In this document: positions 8,121 through 16,700 of the stretch, in pieces
Numbering within the stretch: the stretch's first letter is position 1
Layout of the letters: every line of letters begins with the position of its first letter
Notes under the pieces: generated by a model
Seen by the model: the letters and a program-made list of their open reading frames with translations, nothing else
The model's database searches: none
Told to the model about the DNA's origin: nothing
Program-made: the position numbers and the translations under genes
NCBI RefSeq assembly: GCF_003258365.1
Contig: NZ_QHKM01000011.1
Coordinates: forward strand, 1 to 64,000
Length of the DNA stretch: 64,000 nt
Direction: 5' to 3'
DNA from: Hymenobacter edaphi
Lineage (GTDB): Bacteria > Bacteroidota > Bacteroidia > Cytophagales > Hymenobacteraceae

Positions 8121-8888
8121 ATGACCGTTCTGCTGCTCGAAGACGAATACCCGGCCGCCGAGCGGCTGCAGCGGCTGCTGGCCCAGGCCGCGCCCGAGGC
8201 CCGCGTGCTGGCCCACCACGACACGGTGGCCGGCGCCGTGGACTGGCTGCGCACCCACCCCGCGCCCGACCTGATTCTGGCCGACATTCACCTGGCCGAC
8301 GGCATCAGCCTCGACGTGTTCGACCAGCTGGTGGTGACCACGCCCGTCATCTTCACCACCGCCTACGACCAATACGCCCTACGCGCCTTCCGCACCCACA
8401 GCGTCGATTACCTGCTCAAGCCCATCAAGCTGGCCGAGCTGCAGGCCGCCCTGCTCAAGCTGCGCCAGTGGCACCGCCCGGCGCTGGCAGCCTCGGCCGT
8501 GGCCGAGCGCCTGTACGATACGCTGCACCCGGCCGGCAGCCCGGCGGTGCCCAAAACGCGCTTTCTGGTGCGGCAGGGCGAGCAGCTGCTGCCCGTGGCC
8601 GCCGCCGACATTGCCTGGTTTCAGAGCCGCCACGAAACGGTAACGCTGGTCACCCAGGCCGGGCAGCGCTACCTCGTCGACTACACCCTGGAGCAGCTGG
8701 AGCAGCGCCTCGACGGGCGGCAGTTTTTCCGGCTCAACCGGCAGTTCATTGCCCAGCTGCCGGCCGTGCAGCGCCTGCACCCGTGGTTTAACGGCAAGCT
8801 CAAGCTGGACCTGCAGCCCGCCCCGGCCGACGAAGTGCTGGTGAGCCGGGAAAAGGCGGCGGCGGTGAAAAGCTGGCTGGAAGGCTAG
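8121..8888 (+). CDS. LytTR-family response regulator
   Basis: 255 residues. The receiver domain (1-120) has the acidic pocket LLLEDEYPAAE, phospho-acceptor Asp55 in LILADIHLADG, and the switch and lysine segments FTTAYDQYALRAF and DYLLKPIKL. The C-terminal LytTR DNA-binding domain (about 145-252) shows FLVRQGEQLLPV, IAWFQSRHETVTLV and FFRLNRQFI. It is the cognate partner of the preceding kinase. It probably binds direct repeats upstream of target genes, but no site is evident next to it. Confidence 0.93.
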   Translation: MTVLLLEDEYPAAERLQRLLAQAAPEARVLAHHDTVAGAVDWLRTHPAPDLILADIHLADGISLDVFDQLVVTTPVIFTTAYDQYALRAFRTHSVDYLLKPIKLAELQAALLKLRQWHRPALAASAVAERLYDTLHPAGSPAVPKTRFLVRQGEQLLPVAAADIAWFQSRHETVTLVTQAGQRYLVDYTLEQLEQRLDGRQFFRLNRQFIAQLPAVQRLHPWFNGKLKLDLQPAPADEVLVSREKAAAVKSWLEG

Positions 8889-8902
8889 CCGCCCCGCGCC
8901 GA

Positions 8903-8934
8903 TTTGGCGTTATATACAATTCAGCCTATTTTAG
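8903..8934 (+). promoter_or_regulatory. Promoter of the type IX-secreted protein
   Basis: A -33 TTTG (8903-8906) and a -7 box TATTTTAG (8927-8934, seven of eight) are separated by 20 bases, the usual Bacteroidota spacing. The ATG follows 28 bases after the box. Confidence 0.65.
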
Positions 8935-8962
8935 GCCGATTCATTTCTTTAATCCTTACCGC

Positions 8963-10369
8963 ATGAAAGCACCCTTACTCCTCGCGCTGAGCGTGCTGGG
9001 CCTGAGTTCCGCCGCCCGGGCCCAGGGCCAGTACATGAACCCGACGCCCTGCTACACCTCCGGCCCGCTGTGGTACCGGCAAAACCTGGCGGGCACCGTC
9101 CAGACCCCGCCGTGGGCCGTGTCGCAGGAAATGCGCACCGTGAACGGACAGACGGCCTGGCAGCTGCTGAGCACCGACTACCTCAACAACCCGCCCCAAA
9201 ACCGCGGCTACGGCATTTCGCGCACCGACGACTGGGGCCAGACCTGGCAGTACCGCCCCTTCGGCGGCGGCGCCACCATCCGCGCCGAGCAGCTGACGCC
9301 CACCAGCGCCACCACCGCCTTCGTGCTGCTCTACGACGCCAGCTGGCAGAACATGACGCTGCAGCGCACCACCGACGGCGGCGGCACCTGGGCCGTTGTG
9401 CTGCCCACCGCGCAGCTGCCGCGGTTTCCCTTCGTGCATTTCTACAGCCCCACCGAGGGCATCGTGCTGGGCCAGAGCCGCGGCCCGGCCGGCGGGCTGC
9501 AGGGGCTGCGCACCACCGACGGCGGCACCACCTGGACGCCCCTGCCCGCCGCCAACCTGCCGGCCGCGTCGTCCAAGGAAATCGTGCTGTCCGAAAGCCT
9601 GACGACACTGGGCAATACCATGTGGGTCATGGCCGCCGACAGCGACTTTGTGGCGCCGCCCCGCCTGCTGCGCTCCAACGACCGGGGCCTGCGGTGGACG
9701 GCTAGTGCGCCCATCCAGGGCCTGGGCGGCAACTACGACCGGTATTCCCTGGCCTTCTCCGATGCCCGCACGGGCGTGCTGGCCAGCCGGAGCGGAATCC
9801 TGACTACCACGAACGAGGGCACTTCCTGGCAGTTCGAAGCGTTTACCGGACCGCTGCATACCGCCAAAGTCAAGGCCATTCCGGGCACCGCGGGCCTCTA
9901 CCTGAGCGTGGGCCCCGACTACGACAACAGCAATAGTTACGGTGTATCGTACAGCTACGACCAGGGCCGCACCTGGCGGGAGCTGGCCGCCAACACCTTC
10001 TTCCTCAGCTTCGACTACGCCAACGCCACGACCGGCTACTTCGGCGCCTACACCGACGCCAACGGCACGGGCGGCGTGTACCGCACCACGCAGGCCATGC
10101 TGGCGGCCACCCCCGCCGCGGCCGGACCGGCCGCGTTCAGCCTCGCCCCCAACCCCAGCGCCGATGGCATCGTGCAGCTGCACACCGCGGCGCCGGCCGG
10201 CGCCCGCCTGCGCATCTGCGACGTGCTGGGCCGCGAGGTGCTGGCCCGCACCCTGCCGGCGGCCGGTCAGCCCGTGGCCCTGGACCTGCGTCAGCAGCCC
10301 AAGGGCGTGTACGTGGTGCGCGTGACGGCCGGCCAGTACGCGCAGCAGCAGCGCTTGGTGCTGCAGTAA
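8963..10369 (+). CDS. Type IX-secreted Asp-box/beta-propeller protein
   Basis: 468 residues: signal peptide (cleaved near ARAQ), a repeat body and a C-terminal sorting domain. The body carries at least four BNR/Asp-box-like motifs, S/T-x-D-x-G-x-T-W, around residues 88-95, 136-142, 184-191 and 331-338, plus a TNEGTSW variant near 283. These are typical of sialidase/VPS10/YCF48-like propellers. The last 75 residues (SLAPNPSADG, LRICDVLGREV, PKGVYVVRV) are a Por-type type IX sorting domain, so the protein is exported across the outer membrane and probably cell-surface attached. Substrate unknown. The gene has its own promoter. Confidence 0.88.
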   Translation: MKAPLLLALSVLGLSSAARAQGQYMNPTPCYTSGPLWYRQNLAGTVQTPPWAVSQEMRTVNGQTAWQLLSTDYLNNPPQNRGYGISRTDDWGQTWQYRPFGGGATIRAEQLTPTSATTAFVLLYDASWQNMTLQRTTDGGGTWAVVLPTAQLPRFPFVHFYSPTEGIVLGQSRGPAGGLQGLRTTDGGTTWTPLPAANLPAASSKEIVLSESLTTLGNTMWVMAADSDFVAPPRLLRSNDRGLRWTASAPIQGLGGNYDRYSLAFSDARTGVLASRSGILTTTNEGTSWQFEAFTGPLHTAKVKAIPGTAGLYLSVGPDYDNSNSYGVSYSYDQGRTWRELAANTFFLSFDYANATTGYFGAYTDANGTGGVYRTTQAMLAATPAAAGPAAFSLAPNPSADGIVQLHTAAPAGARLRICDVLGREVLARTLPAAGQPVALDLRQQPKGVYVVRVTAGQYAQQQRLVLQ

Positions 10370-10425
10370 GGCCCCAGCGGCCGCCCCATCCCGGTCAGCG
10401 GCCGGAAGCGGGGCGGTCGGCTTGG

Positions 10426-11142
10426 TCAGGCCTGCTCGGCGGCCAGGGTTTCCAGGTAGGTTACCACTTCGGCCAGGGCCTCCACGCGGTGAAACGGCAC
10501 GCCCACGAGCTGCTCGGCGGGCACTTCCTCCATGGCCCAGGTGGTGTGGTAGGGCACGTGCACGGCGCGGGCGCCCAGGCGGGCCACCGGCAGCACGTCG
10601 GACTTCAGCGAGTTGCCGATCATCACAAATTCATCGGGGCGCAGGCCGTAGCGCTGCAGCAGGCGCCGGTAGGTGGCCTCGTTCTTCTCGCTCACGATTT
10701 CGACGTGGGCAAAATAGTCGCCCAGCCCGGAGCGGGCCAGCTTGCTTTCCTGGTCGAACAGGTCGCCCTTGGTGAGCAGCATCAGCCGGTGGCCCTGCTC
10801 CTGCAGCACGTCGAGTACCGCGCGCACGTCGGGCAGCGGCTCGATGGGGAAGTCGAGCAGGCGCTTGCCGGCGTCGATGATCTGCTGGATTTCCCGGCCC
10901 GTCACCCGGCCCTCGGTCAGGCTGATGATGGTTTCGATCATGGAAATGATAAACGACTTGGCGCCGTAGCCGAGCAGGGGCAGGTCGCGGCGCTGCACCT
11001 CGTAGAAGCGGCGGCCCAGCGTGTCGGCGTCGGCGTAGTGGGTGAGCAGCTCGTAGAGCTGGGCCTCGGCCTGGTCGTAGTGCGGCTGGTTGGGCCACAG
11101 CGTGTCGTCGGCGTCGAAGGCAATGAGCGAGGGAGCGGGCAT
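10426..11142 (-). CDS. HAD-superfamily hydrolase
   Basis: 238 residues. Motif I is FDADDTLW (Asp10 nucleophile, Asp12), motif II LMLLTKGD, and the late acidic motif MIGNSLKSDV. A helical cap domain lies between motifs I and II, so this is a subclass I phosphatase-like enzyme. The substrate is not predictable. The start is the ATG at 11142, immediately before motif I; longer in-frame extensions run past a good minus-strand -7 box and are unlikely. It converges with the propeller gene; a short GC stem at 10381-10416 lies between. Confidence 0.88.
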   Translation of the reverse strand: MPAPSLIAFDADDTLWPNQPHYDQAEAQLYELLTHYADADTLGRRFYEVQRRDLPLLGYGAKSFIISMIETIISLTEGRVTGREIQQIIDAGKRLLDFPIEPLPDVRAVLDVLQEQGHRLMLLTKGDLFDQESKLARSGLGDYFAHVEIVSEKNEATYRRLLQRYGLRPDEFVMIGNSLKSDVLPVARLGARAVHVPYHTTWAMEEVPAEQLVGVPFHRVEALAEVVTYLETLAAEQA

Positions 11143-11166
11143 GTGAACGGGCAAATAGCGGGCTGG

Positions 11167-11174
11167 CAAAGGTA
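11167..11174 (-). promoter_or_regulatory. -7 box TACCTTTG for the HAD hydrolase
   Basis: Perfect TAnnTTTG match on the minus strand, 24 bases before the ATG at 11142. Confidence 0.75.
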
Positions 11175-11466
11175 GCGGCCGCTGACGGCTCGAATGGCAG
11201 TCGTGGCGAAGAGGCCCGACATTCCGCGCATCCAGCGGTGGCAATCGGGCCTGGCCAACGTGCCGACCAATCAACCAACCCCGCCCGAACCCCGCGCCTG
11301 TGGTTTCGGACGGTGCTCTTCTCGGTTGTGGGTACTGCAGCGGCGGCACTCCCGGAGGCAGAATTGGCGACGCCTTCCGGCGGGTGCTGCGGCTACGCCT
11401 CGCAATGACTACGGGGTGCTACCGTCGGCCGCATTCCAGTCAGGCATTCGTTCTTATCTGCGGTTC
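11175..11466. other. Gene-free divergent intergenic region with a repeat-like fragment
   Basis: About 290 bases between the HAD and CAT-like promoters. No gene is supported. The stretch GCTGCGGCTACGCCTCGC at 11386-11403, followed by AATGAC, resembles the dispersed GTCATTGCGAGG-type intergenic repeats common in several phyla (recognised by eye only). Confidence 0.45.
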
Positions 11467-11474
11467 TACCTTTG
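11467..11474 (+). promoter_or_regulatory. -7 box TACCTTTG, start-deciding, for the CAT-like gene
   Basis: Perfect TAnnTTTG match. The first ATG (11481) is only six bases downstream, so the mRNA is leaderless or nearly so. The in-frame TTG at 11472 is inside the box and cannot be the start. Confidence 0.8.
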
Positions 11475-11480
11475 CCCGCC

Positions 11481-12119
11481 ATGAAGCATCAGATTGACCT
11501 CAGCAGCTGGAACCGCCGGGAGCATTTCACCTTTTTCTCGGCCTTCGAGGAGCCCTTTTTCGGCGTGGTGGCCGAGGTAGACGCGGCCCGCGCCTACGCC
11601 CGCGCCAAGCAGCTGGGCGTGTCGTTTTTTCAGCTCTACCTGCACGCCGTGCTCCGGGCCGTCAACGCGGTGGAGGCCCTGCGCTACCGCATCGAGGACG
11701 GGCAAGTGTGGTGCTACGAGGCCATTCACGCCTCGGCCACGCTCACCCGCTCCGACCATACCTTCGGCTTCAGCTTCGTGCCCTACACGCCCGCGCTGGC
11801 CGATTTCGGGCCCGGGCTGCTGGCCGAAATCGAGGCTGTGCGCCGGAGCAGCGGCCTGCGCCTCAACGATGTGACGGCCCGCCCCGACGTGATTCACTTC
11901 TCCGCCATTCCCTGGCTGAGCTTCACCGGCCTCACCCACGCCCGCGCGTTTGGCTACCCCGATTCGGTGCCGAAAATATCGGTGGGCCGCACCCGGCCGG
12001 CCGGCCAGCAGCTGCTGATGCCCGTGGCCGTCAACGCCCACCACGGCCTGGCCGACGGCTACCACGTGGGCCTGTTTTTCGAGCAGCTGCAGCAGGCGCT
12101 GGATTCAGGTGACAGGTGA
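11481..12119 (+). CDS. Chloramphenicol-acetyltransferase-like acyltransferase
   Basis: 212 residues, the length of classical CAT trimers. The catalytic signature HHxxxDG is intact: AVNAHHGLADGYHV with His187/His188 and Asp192-Gly193. The N-terminus fits CAT proteins (WNRREHFTFF near residue 10). It transfers acetyl from acetyl-CoA; whether chloramphenicol is the substrate cannot be told, as many chromosomal CAT-like proteins lack resistance activity. The last residues (SGDR) and the stop codon are encoded by the first units of a heptamer array. Confidence 0.85.
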   Translation: MKHQIDLSSWNRREHFTFFSAFEEPFFGVVAEVDAARAYARAKQLGVSFFQLYLHAVLRAVNAVEALRYRIEDGQVWCYEAIHASATLTRSDHTFGFSFVPYTPALADFGPGLLAEIEAVRRSSGLRLNDVTARPDVIHFSAIPWLSFTGLTHARAFGYPDSVPKISVGRTRPAGQQLLMPVAVNAHHGLADGYHVGLFFEQLQQALDSGDR

Positions 12120-12240
12120 CAGGTGACAGGTGACAGGTGACAGGTGACAGGTGACAGGTGACAGGTGACAGGGTGGTACTGGTGCGCTCCGCGGGGGATG
12201 CGCCCTTTTTACCTTTCCCGTATCACCTGTCACCACTCAC
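12109..12240. repeat. Nine perfect GTGACAG heptamers with an inverted partial copy
   Basis: Bases 12109-12171 are nine uninterrupted copies of GTGACAG. Bases 12221-12240 contain the reverse-complement words (CACCTGTCAC, then CACTCAC). The two converging genes both end inside these arms: the CAT-like stop is in the array and the LytTR regulator stop (12237-12239) is in the opposite arm. The layout matches the degenerate arrays at 3297-3376 and 8016-8118. Not CRISPR: there are no spacers. Confidence 0.92.
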
Positions 12241-13013
12241 CGATCCAGCCACTGGCGAAAGGCGGATACCCGCTCACGGCTGACCAGCACGTCGCCCTCG
12301 GGGGCGGCGGGGCGCAGGGTGGTTTTCAGGCGGGAGTTGGTGTAATGAATGATGTCCTGAATGGCCTCGTGGTGGACGAGGTAGGCGCGGTTGAGGCGGA
12401 AGAACTGCTGGGGGTCGAGCAGCTTTTCCAGCTGTTCCAGGGTTTGATCGAGCACGAAGCGGCGGTTTTCGCGCGTCTGCACGAAGGTGGCTTTTTCGAG
12501 GCTGAAGAAGTAGCTCACCTGCTCCACGGGCACCACTTTCAGGTGTTCCCCCACCTTCACCACAAACTGCTTTTTGTACTGCGGCTGGGGCTGCAGCTGC
12601 TGCAGCACCTGGGCCAGCACGCCCGCATCGAAGGCCGGCGCGGCGGCCGGCGTGGCGCGCACGGCCCGCAGCTTGTGCAGGGCCGCCTGCAGCTCGTCCT
12701 CGTCGATGGGCTTGAGCAGGTAGTCGATGCTGTTGACCTTGAAGGCCCGCAGGGCATACTGGTCGTAGGCGGTGGTGAAGATGACCGGGCAGCGCACCTG
12801 CACCCGCTCAAACAGCTCGAAGCTCAGCCCGTCGGCCAGGTGAATGTCGAGAAAGAGCACGTCGGGCGGCTGCGGCGCCGCCAGCAGCAGGGCCGCGGCC
12901 GCCTCCACCGAATCGGCGGTGGCCAGCACCTGCACGGGCGGCTGCTGGCGGCGCAGCAGGTCGGTGAGGCGGCGGGCGGCCAGGGGCTCGTCTTCGACTA
13001 CAAAAGCGGTCAT
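12237..13013 (-). CDS. LytTR-family response regulator
   Basis: 258 residues. Receiver domain with FVVEDEPLAARR, phospho-acceptor Asp56 (VLFLDIHLADG), FTTAYDQYALRAF and the lysine in YLLKPIDEDEL; LytTR domain from about residue 150 (FVVKVGEHLKVV, FFRLNRAYLVHH). It is closely similar in layout to the regulator at 8121. The partner kinase is at 14755-15831 on the same strand, with an S41 peptidase gene between them. It is read from its own -7 box (CACATTTG at 13045-13052). The ATG at 13013 begins the receiver fold; the frame continues open upstream but antisense-like across the peptidase gene. Confidence 0.92.
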   Translation of the reverse strand: MTAFVVEDEPLAARRLTDLLRRQQPPVQVLATADSVEAAAALLLAAPQPPDVLFLDIHLADGLSFELFERVQVRCPVIFTTAYDQYALRAFKVNSIDYLLKPIDEDELQAALHKLRAVRATPAAAPAFDAGVLAQVLQQLQPQPQYKKQFVVKVGEHLKVVPVEQVSYFFSLEKATFVQTRENRRFVLDQTLEQLEKLLDPQQFFRLNRAYLVHHEAIQDIIHYTNSRLKTTLRPAAPEGDVLVSRERVSAFRQWLDR

Positions 13014-13044
13014 CGGGAAGATGGGGAAAGTGAGGGACGGAAAG

Positions 13045-13052
13045 CAAATGTG
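13045..13052 (-). promoter_or_regulatory. -7-like box CACATTTG for the LytTR regulator
   Basis: Seven of eight match to TAnnTTTG on the minus strand, with C in the first position, as in the boxes at 16701 and 19138 of the same locus. Confidence 0.5.
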
Positions 13053-13126
13053 GGAAAATGCGCGGACGCCGCGGCATTTGAACGGTGCCCCGGCCACCGG
13101 CGGCCCGAGGCTTCTCGCCTGTTCCG

Positions 13127-14599
13127 CTACCGAGCCCCCCTGGCCGCCGAGGCGGTGGGGCTGCCGGCCCCGGCGCGGATGGTCGTTTTCAGGTATTCCA
13201 GCACGGCGTCGCGGCCCTCGGCCAGGTCGCGGATGGTGGTGGGCACCGGCACGTCGGGCTGCACGCCGCGGCGCCGGTTGGCGTCGGTCAGGCCCGCCGA
13301 CCACCACTGCGCGGCCGAGCAGGAAGCCTCCAGGCCGGTGTGGGGCAGCTGAAAGCCGAGCACTTCGCCGAAGAAGTTCATGGCGTTGCCGGTTTCTTCG
13401 CCCACCACTGTGCCCAGCTGATACGTCTTGACGGCCGCGGCCAGCATGTGCCCCGAGGAAAAAGTGCGCGGCGAAGTCAGCAGGTACACCTGGCCGGTGA
13501 AAAACAGCTCGGGCCGGACCAGCGGCGCGGGGGTGGTCGGGGTAAAATCGAGGCGGAGGCGGTTGTCCACGAACTGGCCCGCGTGCGCCACCAGGCTGCG
13601 CCGAAACCACGCGTTGCGAGCCAGACCGGGCACGGCCGTCGAGTACTTCAGCTCCTTGGCCGCGCCCTGCAGGTAGGGTTTGCGGGTGAGGTAGCGCAGC
13701 AGGTTGTCGCCCACCGCGGAGTTGCCGCCCCCGTTGCGGCGGATGTCCACGGCCAGGTGCCCGATGTGGCGGCTCCGGATGACGGTGAAGGCCGAGTCGA
13801 GGAAGGCGCTGGTGGCGGGCGTATCGGCAAAGCCGGTGAATTCGAGCACGGCCAGGCGCTCGGGCTCGTGAATGGTCAGGCGCTGCCGCTTGCGGCCGGG
13901 GTAGATGTACGGGGCCACCTGTGCGTAGGGCACGCCGGCCAGGGTTTCGCGCTGGCGCTGGCGGGTGCCGTAGTTCACAAACTCCACCTCGACCTGCCGG
14001 CCCCAGCCGCGCACAAACCACAGCGAGGTGTTGAAAAAGCGCGAGAGGGTGCTTTCCAGGTTGGCCTCGTGGTCGTGAAACCAGTAGGGCTTCATCTGCG
14101 CCACCAGCTGCGCGGCGGGCACCCCGTTGAGGCGGGTGATGCGCGCCCCGGGCCGGATGAGCTGGCTGTTCAGGCTGTTAGCGGCGTACAGCTGCCCGTC
14201 TTTCACGCGCACGTTGAGCGGAAAAAACCGGCGGCCGTGCTCGTCGTACGCCCGGCCTTCCTCGTCCTCGGCATCGAGGTACAGGCCGGTGTGCCCGTCC
14301 TGGTACTGGGTGGTCAGCGGGGCCGTCAGCAGCAAGAATTCGCGGCGCGTCATGGGGCGAGTGAGCTGGGCGCGGGCGGCCTGCCAGCGGCGTTCGGCCC
14401 GTTTGCGGCGCACGGCCACGTACAGGTCGGGGTGCGTGCTCTGCAGCCAGGCGTGCAGCGAGTCGAAATCCTGCCGCAGCTCCTGCGGGCTGAAGACGCG
14501 CGGGTGCCAGGTGGCAGCGGCCGGGGCCGCCGGCGACGTTTGGGCAAAGGCGGCCGAGCCCAGCAGCAGGCTGAGGCCGATGGTCAGAACTGTTTTCAT
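13127..14599 (-). CDS. Secreted S41-family peptidase-like protein
   Basis: 490 residues. Signal peptide to about residue 20 (AAFAQ). A helical N-terminal region is followed by a PDZ-like stretch (RPGARITRLNGVPAAQLV, about 150-170) and the S41 fold. The nucleophile region is TSPRTFSSGHM with Ser381/Ser382, and the strand before it, VDIRRNGGGNS, is the usual D-R-N-GG substrate loop. It probably acts in the periplasm or is exported. It lies between the genes of a LytS kinase and a LytTR regulator and may process or sense the signal of that system (inference). The last 20 residues are low-complexity Ala/Arg. Confidence 0.85.
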   Translation of the reverse strand: MKTVLTIGLSLLLGSAAFAQTSPAAPAAATWHPRVFSPQELRQDFDSLHAWLQSTHPDLYVAVRRKRAERRWQAARAQLTRPMTRREFLLLTAPLTTQYQDGHTGLYLDAEDEEGRAYDEHGRRFFPLNVRVKDGQLYAANSLNSQLIRPGARITRLNGVPAAQLVAQMKPYWFHDHEANLESTLSRFFNTSLWFVRGWGRQVEVEFVNYGTRQRQRETLAGVPYAQVAPYIYPGRKRQRLTIHEPERLAVLEFTGFADTPATSAFLDSAFTVIRSRHIGHLAVDIRRNGGGNSAVGDNLLRYLTRKPYLQGAAKELKYSTAVPGLARNAWFRRSLVAHAGQFVDNRLRLDFTPTTPAPLVRPELFFTGQVYLLTSPRTFSSGHMLAAAVKTYQLGTVVGEETGNAMNFFGEVLGFQLPHTGLEASCSAAQWWSAGLTDANRRRGVQPDVPVPTTIRDLAEGRDAVLEYLKTTIRAGAGSPTASAARGAR

Positions 14600-14664
14600 A
14601 GCAGTGGCAGGTTGTGGGTTGTGGCCTGATAGATGCCGCCGCCCCGACCACCGTTGCCCGCTGT

Positions 14665-14748
14665 CCGCTCACATAAGCATGTGAGCGGGCAGGCCAGCGC
14701 GCCTGCTTGCCCGGCAGCCCGGGCTTGTTGTTCGGCCGGGCAAGCAGG
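14665..14748. terminator. Two hairpins between kinase and peptidase genes
   Basis: Stem 1: CCGCTCACAT (14665-14674) with its complement at 14679-14688, loop AAGC. Stem 2: CCTGCTTGCCCGGC (14702-14715) with its complement at 14735-14748, 19-base loop. Stem 2 ends seven bases from the kinase stop codon and may terminate or attenuate read-through into the peptidase gene. Confidence 0.6.
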
Positions 14749-14754
14749 CCGGAG

Positions 14755-15831
14755 TTACCCCGCCGCCAGCGTCAGCACGGGCAGCGTCACGCTGAACTCC
14801 GCCTCGCCGTGCGCCACCTGCACCGGCTCCGGGGTGAGGTGGCGGTAGCGCCCCCGCAGGTTGGGCAGCCCGATGCCGGCCGACTCGCCCGGGGCCACCC
14901 GGCGCGGGCGCAGCGTGTTCACCACGCGCAGATGGCGGCCGGCCGCGTCCAGCTCGATGCGCAGCTGCAGGGGCTGGGCGGCGGTGGCCACGTTGTGCTT
15001 CAGCGCGTTTTCGATCAGCAGCTGCAAGCTCAGCGGCGGCACCACGGCCTGGGGCGGCACCGCGGCGGCGGCGGGCATGGTTACCTGCAGGGCCTCGCCG
15101 TAGCGGATGCGCTGCAGAAACAGGTAGGACTCGGCAAAGGCCAGCTCGTCGTGCAGGGGCACCACCTCGCGGCCGCGGGCATCGAGCACGTAGCGGTACA
15201 CCAAAGAAAGCTGGCGGATAAAGCGCACGGCCACCTTCGGCTCGTCTTCCACCAGCGAGGTCAGCGCGTTCAGGGCGTTGAACATGAAGTGCGGGTCGAG
15301 CTGCTGGCGCAGGGTTTCGGCCTCGGCCTGGGCCATTTCCTTCTGCAGCCGCTCGTTCTGCACCAGGGCCTCGCGCCAGCTCAGCAGAAACGAGCGGCTG
15401 TGGAGCACCAACGACACGATGCAGGTAAACACCAGCGGAAACAGGTAGCGCCCCAGCGCGCCGGCTTCCCAGAGCAGTTGCACGGGGCGGCCCAGGTAGA
15501 GCACGATAAACGCGTAGTTGATGAGCAGAATGACCAGCAACGAGCCGCCCAGCGACACGACCACCGTCAGCAGCAGGCGCTTGACGGGCTCGGTGCGCCA
15601 GCGGGCGTAGCCGTCGAGCCACTCCACGGAGTAGCCGTTGACCAGCCACAGGCTCACGGTGTAGGCGAAGGTCAGCGTCAGGTTTACGCCCAGCTGCCGC
15701 GGGTTGGCCCAGCAGCTCGGGCAGGAAGCCAGGGCAATGCCGAGGGCCACCCCCGCCATGATGAGCAGCGTGCGCAGCCACTGCCGGCCTTGGCGGAGCG
15801 GGGGCATGGTGCGGGAGGAGCTGGTCATCAT
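14755..15831 (-). CDS. LytS-type sensor histidine kinase
   Basis: 358 residues from the first of two adjacent ATGs (15831). About four membrane helices in the first 160 residues, then the coupling helix and the core RQQLDPHFMFNALNAL with phospho-acceptor His181. N-box LLIENALKHNV and GIGLPNLRGRY complete the ATP site. Same architecture as the kinase at 6999. The regulator encoded at 12237 is the likely partner. Its own -7 box is at 15874-15881. Confidence 0.92.
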   Translation of the reverse strand: MMTSSSRTMPPLRQGRQWLRTLLIMAGVALGIALASCPSCWANPRQLGVNLTLTFAYTVSLWLVNGYSVEWLDGYARWRTEPVKRLLLTVVVSLGGSLLVILLINYAFIVLYLGRPVQLLWEAGALGRYLFPLVFTCIVSLVLHSRSFLLSWREALVQNERLQKEMAQAEAETLRQQLDPHFMFNALNALTSLVEDEPKVAVRFIRQLSLVYRYVLDARGREVVPLHDELAFAESYLFLQRIRYGEALQVTMPAAAAVPPQAVVPPLSLQLLIENALKHNVATAAQPLQLRIELDAAGRHLRVVNTLRPRRVAPGESAGIGLPNLRGRYRHLTPEPVQVAHGEAEFSVTLPVLTLAAG

Positions 15832-15873
15832 GGCGGAGTGAATCAGGGGTGAAGGCGGCCCGCGGCGGGCGGG

Positions 15874-15881
15874 GCAAGATA
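15874..15881 (-). promoter_or_regulatory. -7-like box TATCTTGC for the LytS kinase
   Basis: Minus-strand TATCTTGC, a common variant of TAnnTTTG in this window (also at 35061 and 56770), 42 bases before the kinase ATG. Confidence 0.45.
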
Positions 15882-15927
15882 CTGCGGGCAAGCCGGGCCC
15901 GGGGACGGCGGGCCCGCCGGGCGCAGC

Positions 15928-16638
15928 TTATTTGGAGGCGGCCTGCGGCGGCCCGGCGGGCTGCTGGTAGGCGGCCAGGCGGCCCAGCAGCTGCCGCTCG
16001 CCCCAGCCGGGCGCGTTGGGCGTAGCCGGCCGGAAGGCGGCAAAGCGGGCTTTGGCTTCCTCGTACACGGGCCGGGCCACCTCGGCCCCGCCCCCGAACA
16101 TCTTGGGCGTGAAGTACAGGTTGTTGCCCTGCACTAGGTAGATGCGCGGGTTGGCCGGGTTCAGCTTCCGGGCGTCGGCCAGCGCCTCGTTCACCTTGCC
16201 GGCGTACTGCATGGAGCGCGTCACCGGGGCCACGCCCAGCCGGGCCTGGTAAATGTAGGCCTGCAGCACCAGCAGCTCCGATTCGTCGCCGCGGAGGCGG
16301 CGGGCCTGCTGCAGCGCGGCTTCGGCCTGGTCGAGCTGCCGGTCTTTCACGTCGCCGTCTTCCTTGCCCTGGAAGGTGGCAATGAGCAGGGCGTAGCTCT
16401 GGTAGTAGCGCGGCAGCCAGTCCTGCGGGGCCACGGTGGCGGCCCGCTCCAGCTTGCCGGCCAGCTCCTTCAGCACGGCTGCGTCGCCGGTGCTCATCAC
16501 TTCCTGAATGGTGGCGCCGAGCATTTCCTGGTAGCCGGCGGGCGCGGCCGGGGCCGGGGTCGGGGCCGTTTGGGTTTGGGCAGCAGCGGTGCTGAGCGTG
16601 GCGGCGGCCAGGGCAAGGATGAGCAGGGGCGTTTTCAT
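15928..16638 (-). CDS. Periplasmic TPR-like protein (236 aa)
   Basis: Signal peptide MKTPLLILALAAATLSTAAAQ, then an Ala/Pro linker and helical pairs resembling tetratricopeptide repeats (DWLPRYYQSYALLIATF, LDQAEAALQQARRL, ESELLVLQAYIYQARL, EALADARKLNPANPRIYLVQG). Probably a periplasmic protein-protein interaction factor. It lies downstream of a TonB receptor on the same strand and shares with it an upstream element at identical promoter distance, so the two are probably co-regulated. Start chosen at the ATG at 16638; the open frame continues far upstream but has no coding character there. Confidence 0.8.
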   Translation of the reverse strand: MKTPLLILALAAATLSTAAAQTQTAPTPAPAAPAGYQEMLGATIQEVMSTGDAAVLKELAGKLERAATVAPQDWLPRYYQSYALLIATFQGKEDGDVKDRQLDQAEAALQQARRLRGDESELLVLQAYIYQARLGVAPVTRSMQYAGKVNEALADARKLNPANPRIYLVQGNNLYFTPKMFGGGAEVARPVYEEAKARFAAFRPATPNAPGWGERQLLGRLAAYQQPAGPPQAASK

Positions 16639-16700
16639 GGTCGTTGGGAAAAAAAAGGGGTTGTCAGCAGGCGCGGCGGGCGTTTGCCGCCGTGGTGATT

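Noticed and set aside
12109-12171. CRISPR-like array
   Set aside because: The repeat is a continuous heptamer without spacers and there are no cas genes.
13014-14021. Long N-terminal extension of the LytTR regulator across the S41 gene
   Set aside because: The extra 336 residues are Arg/Pro/Ala-rich and lie in another frame of the peptidase gene; the receiver fold begins at 13013 after its own promoter.
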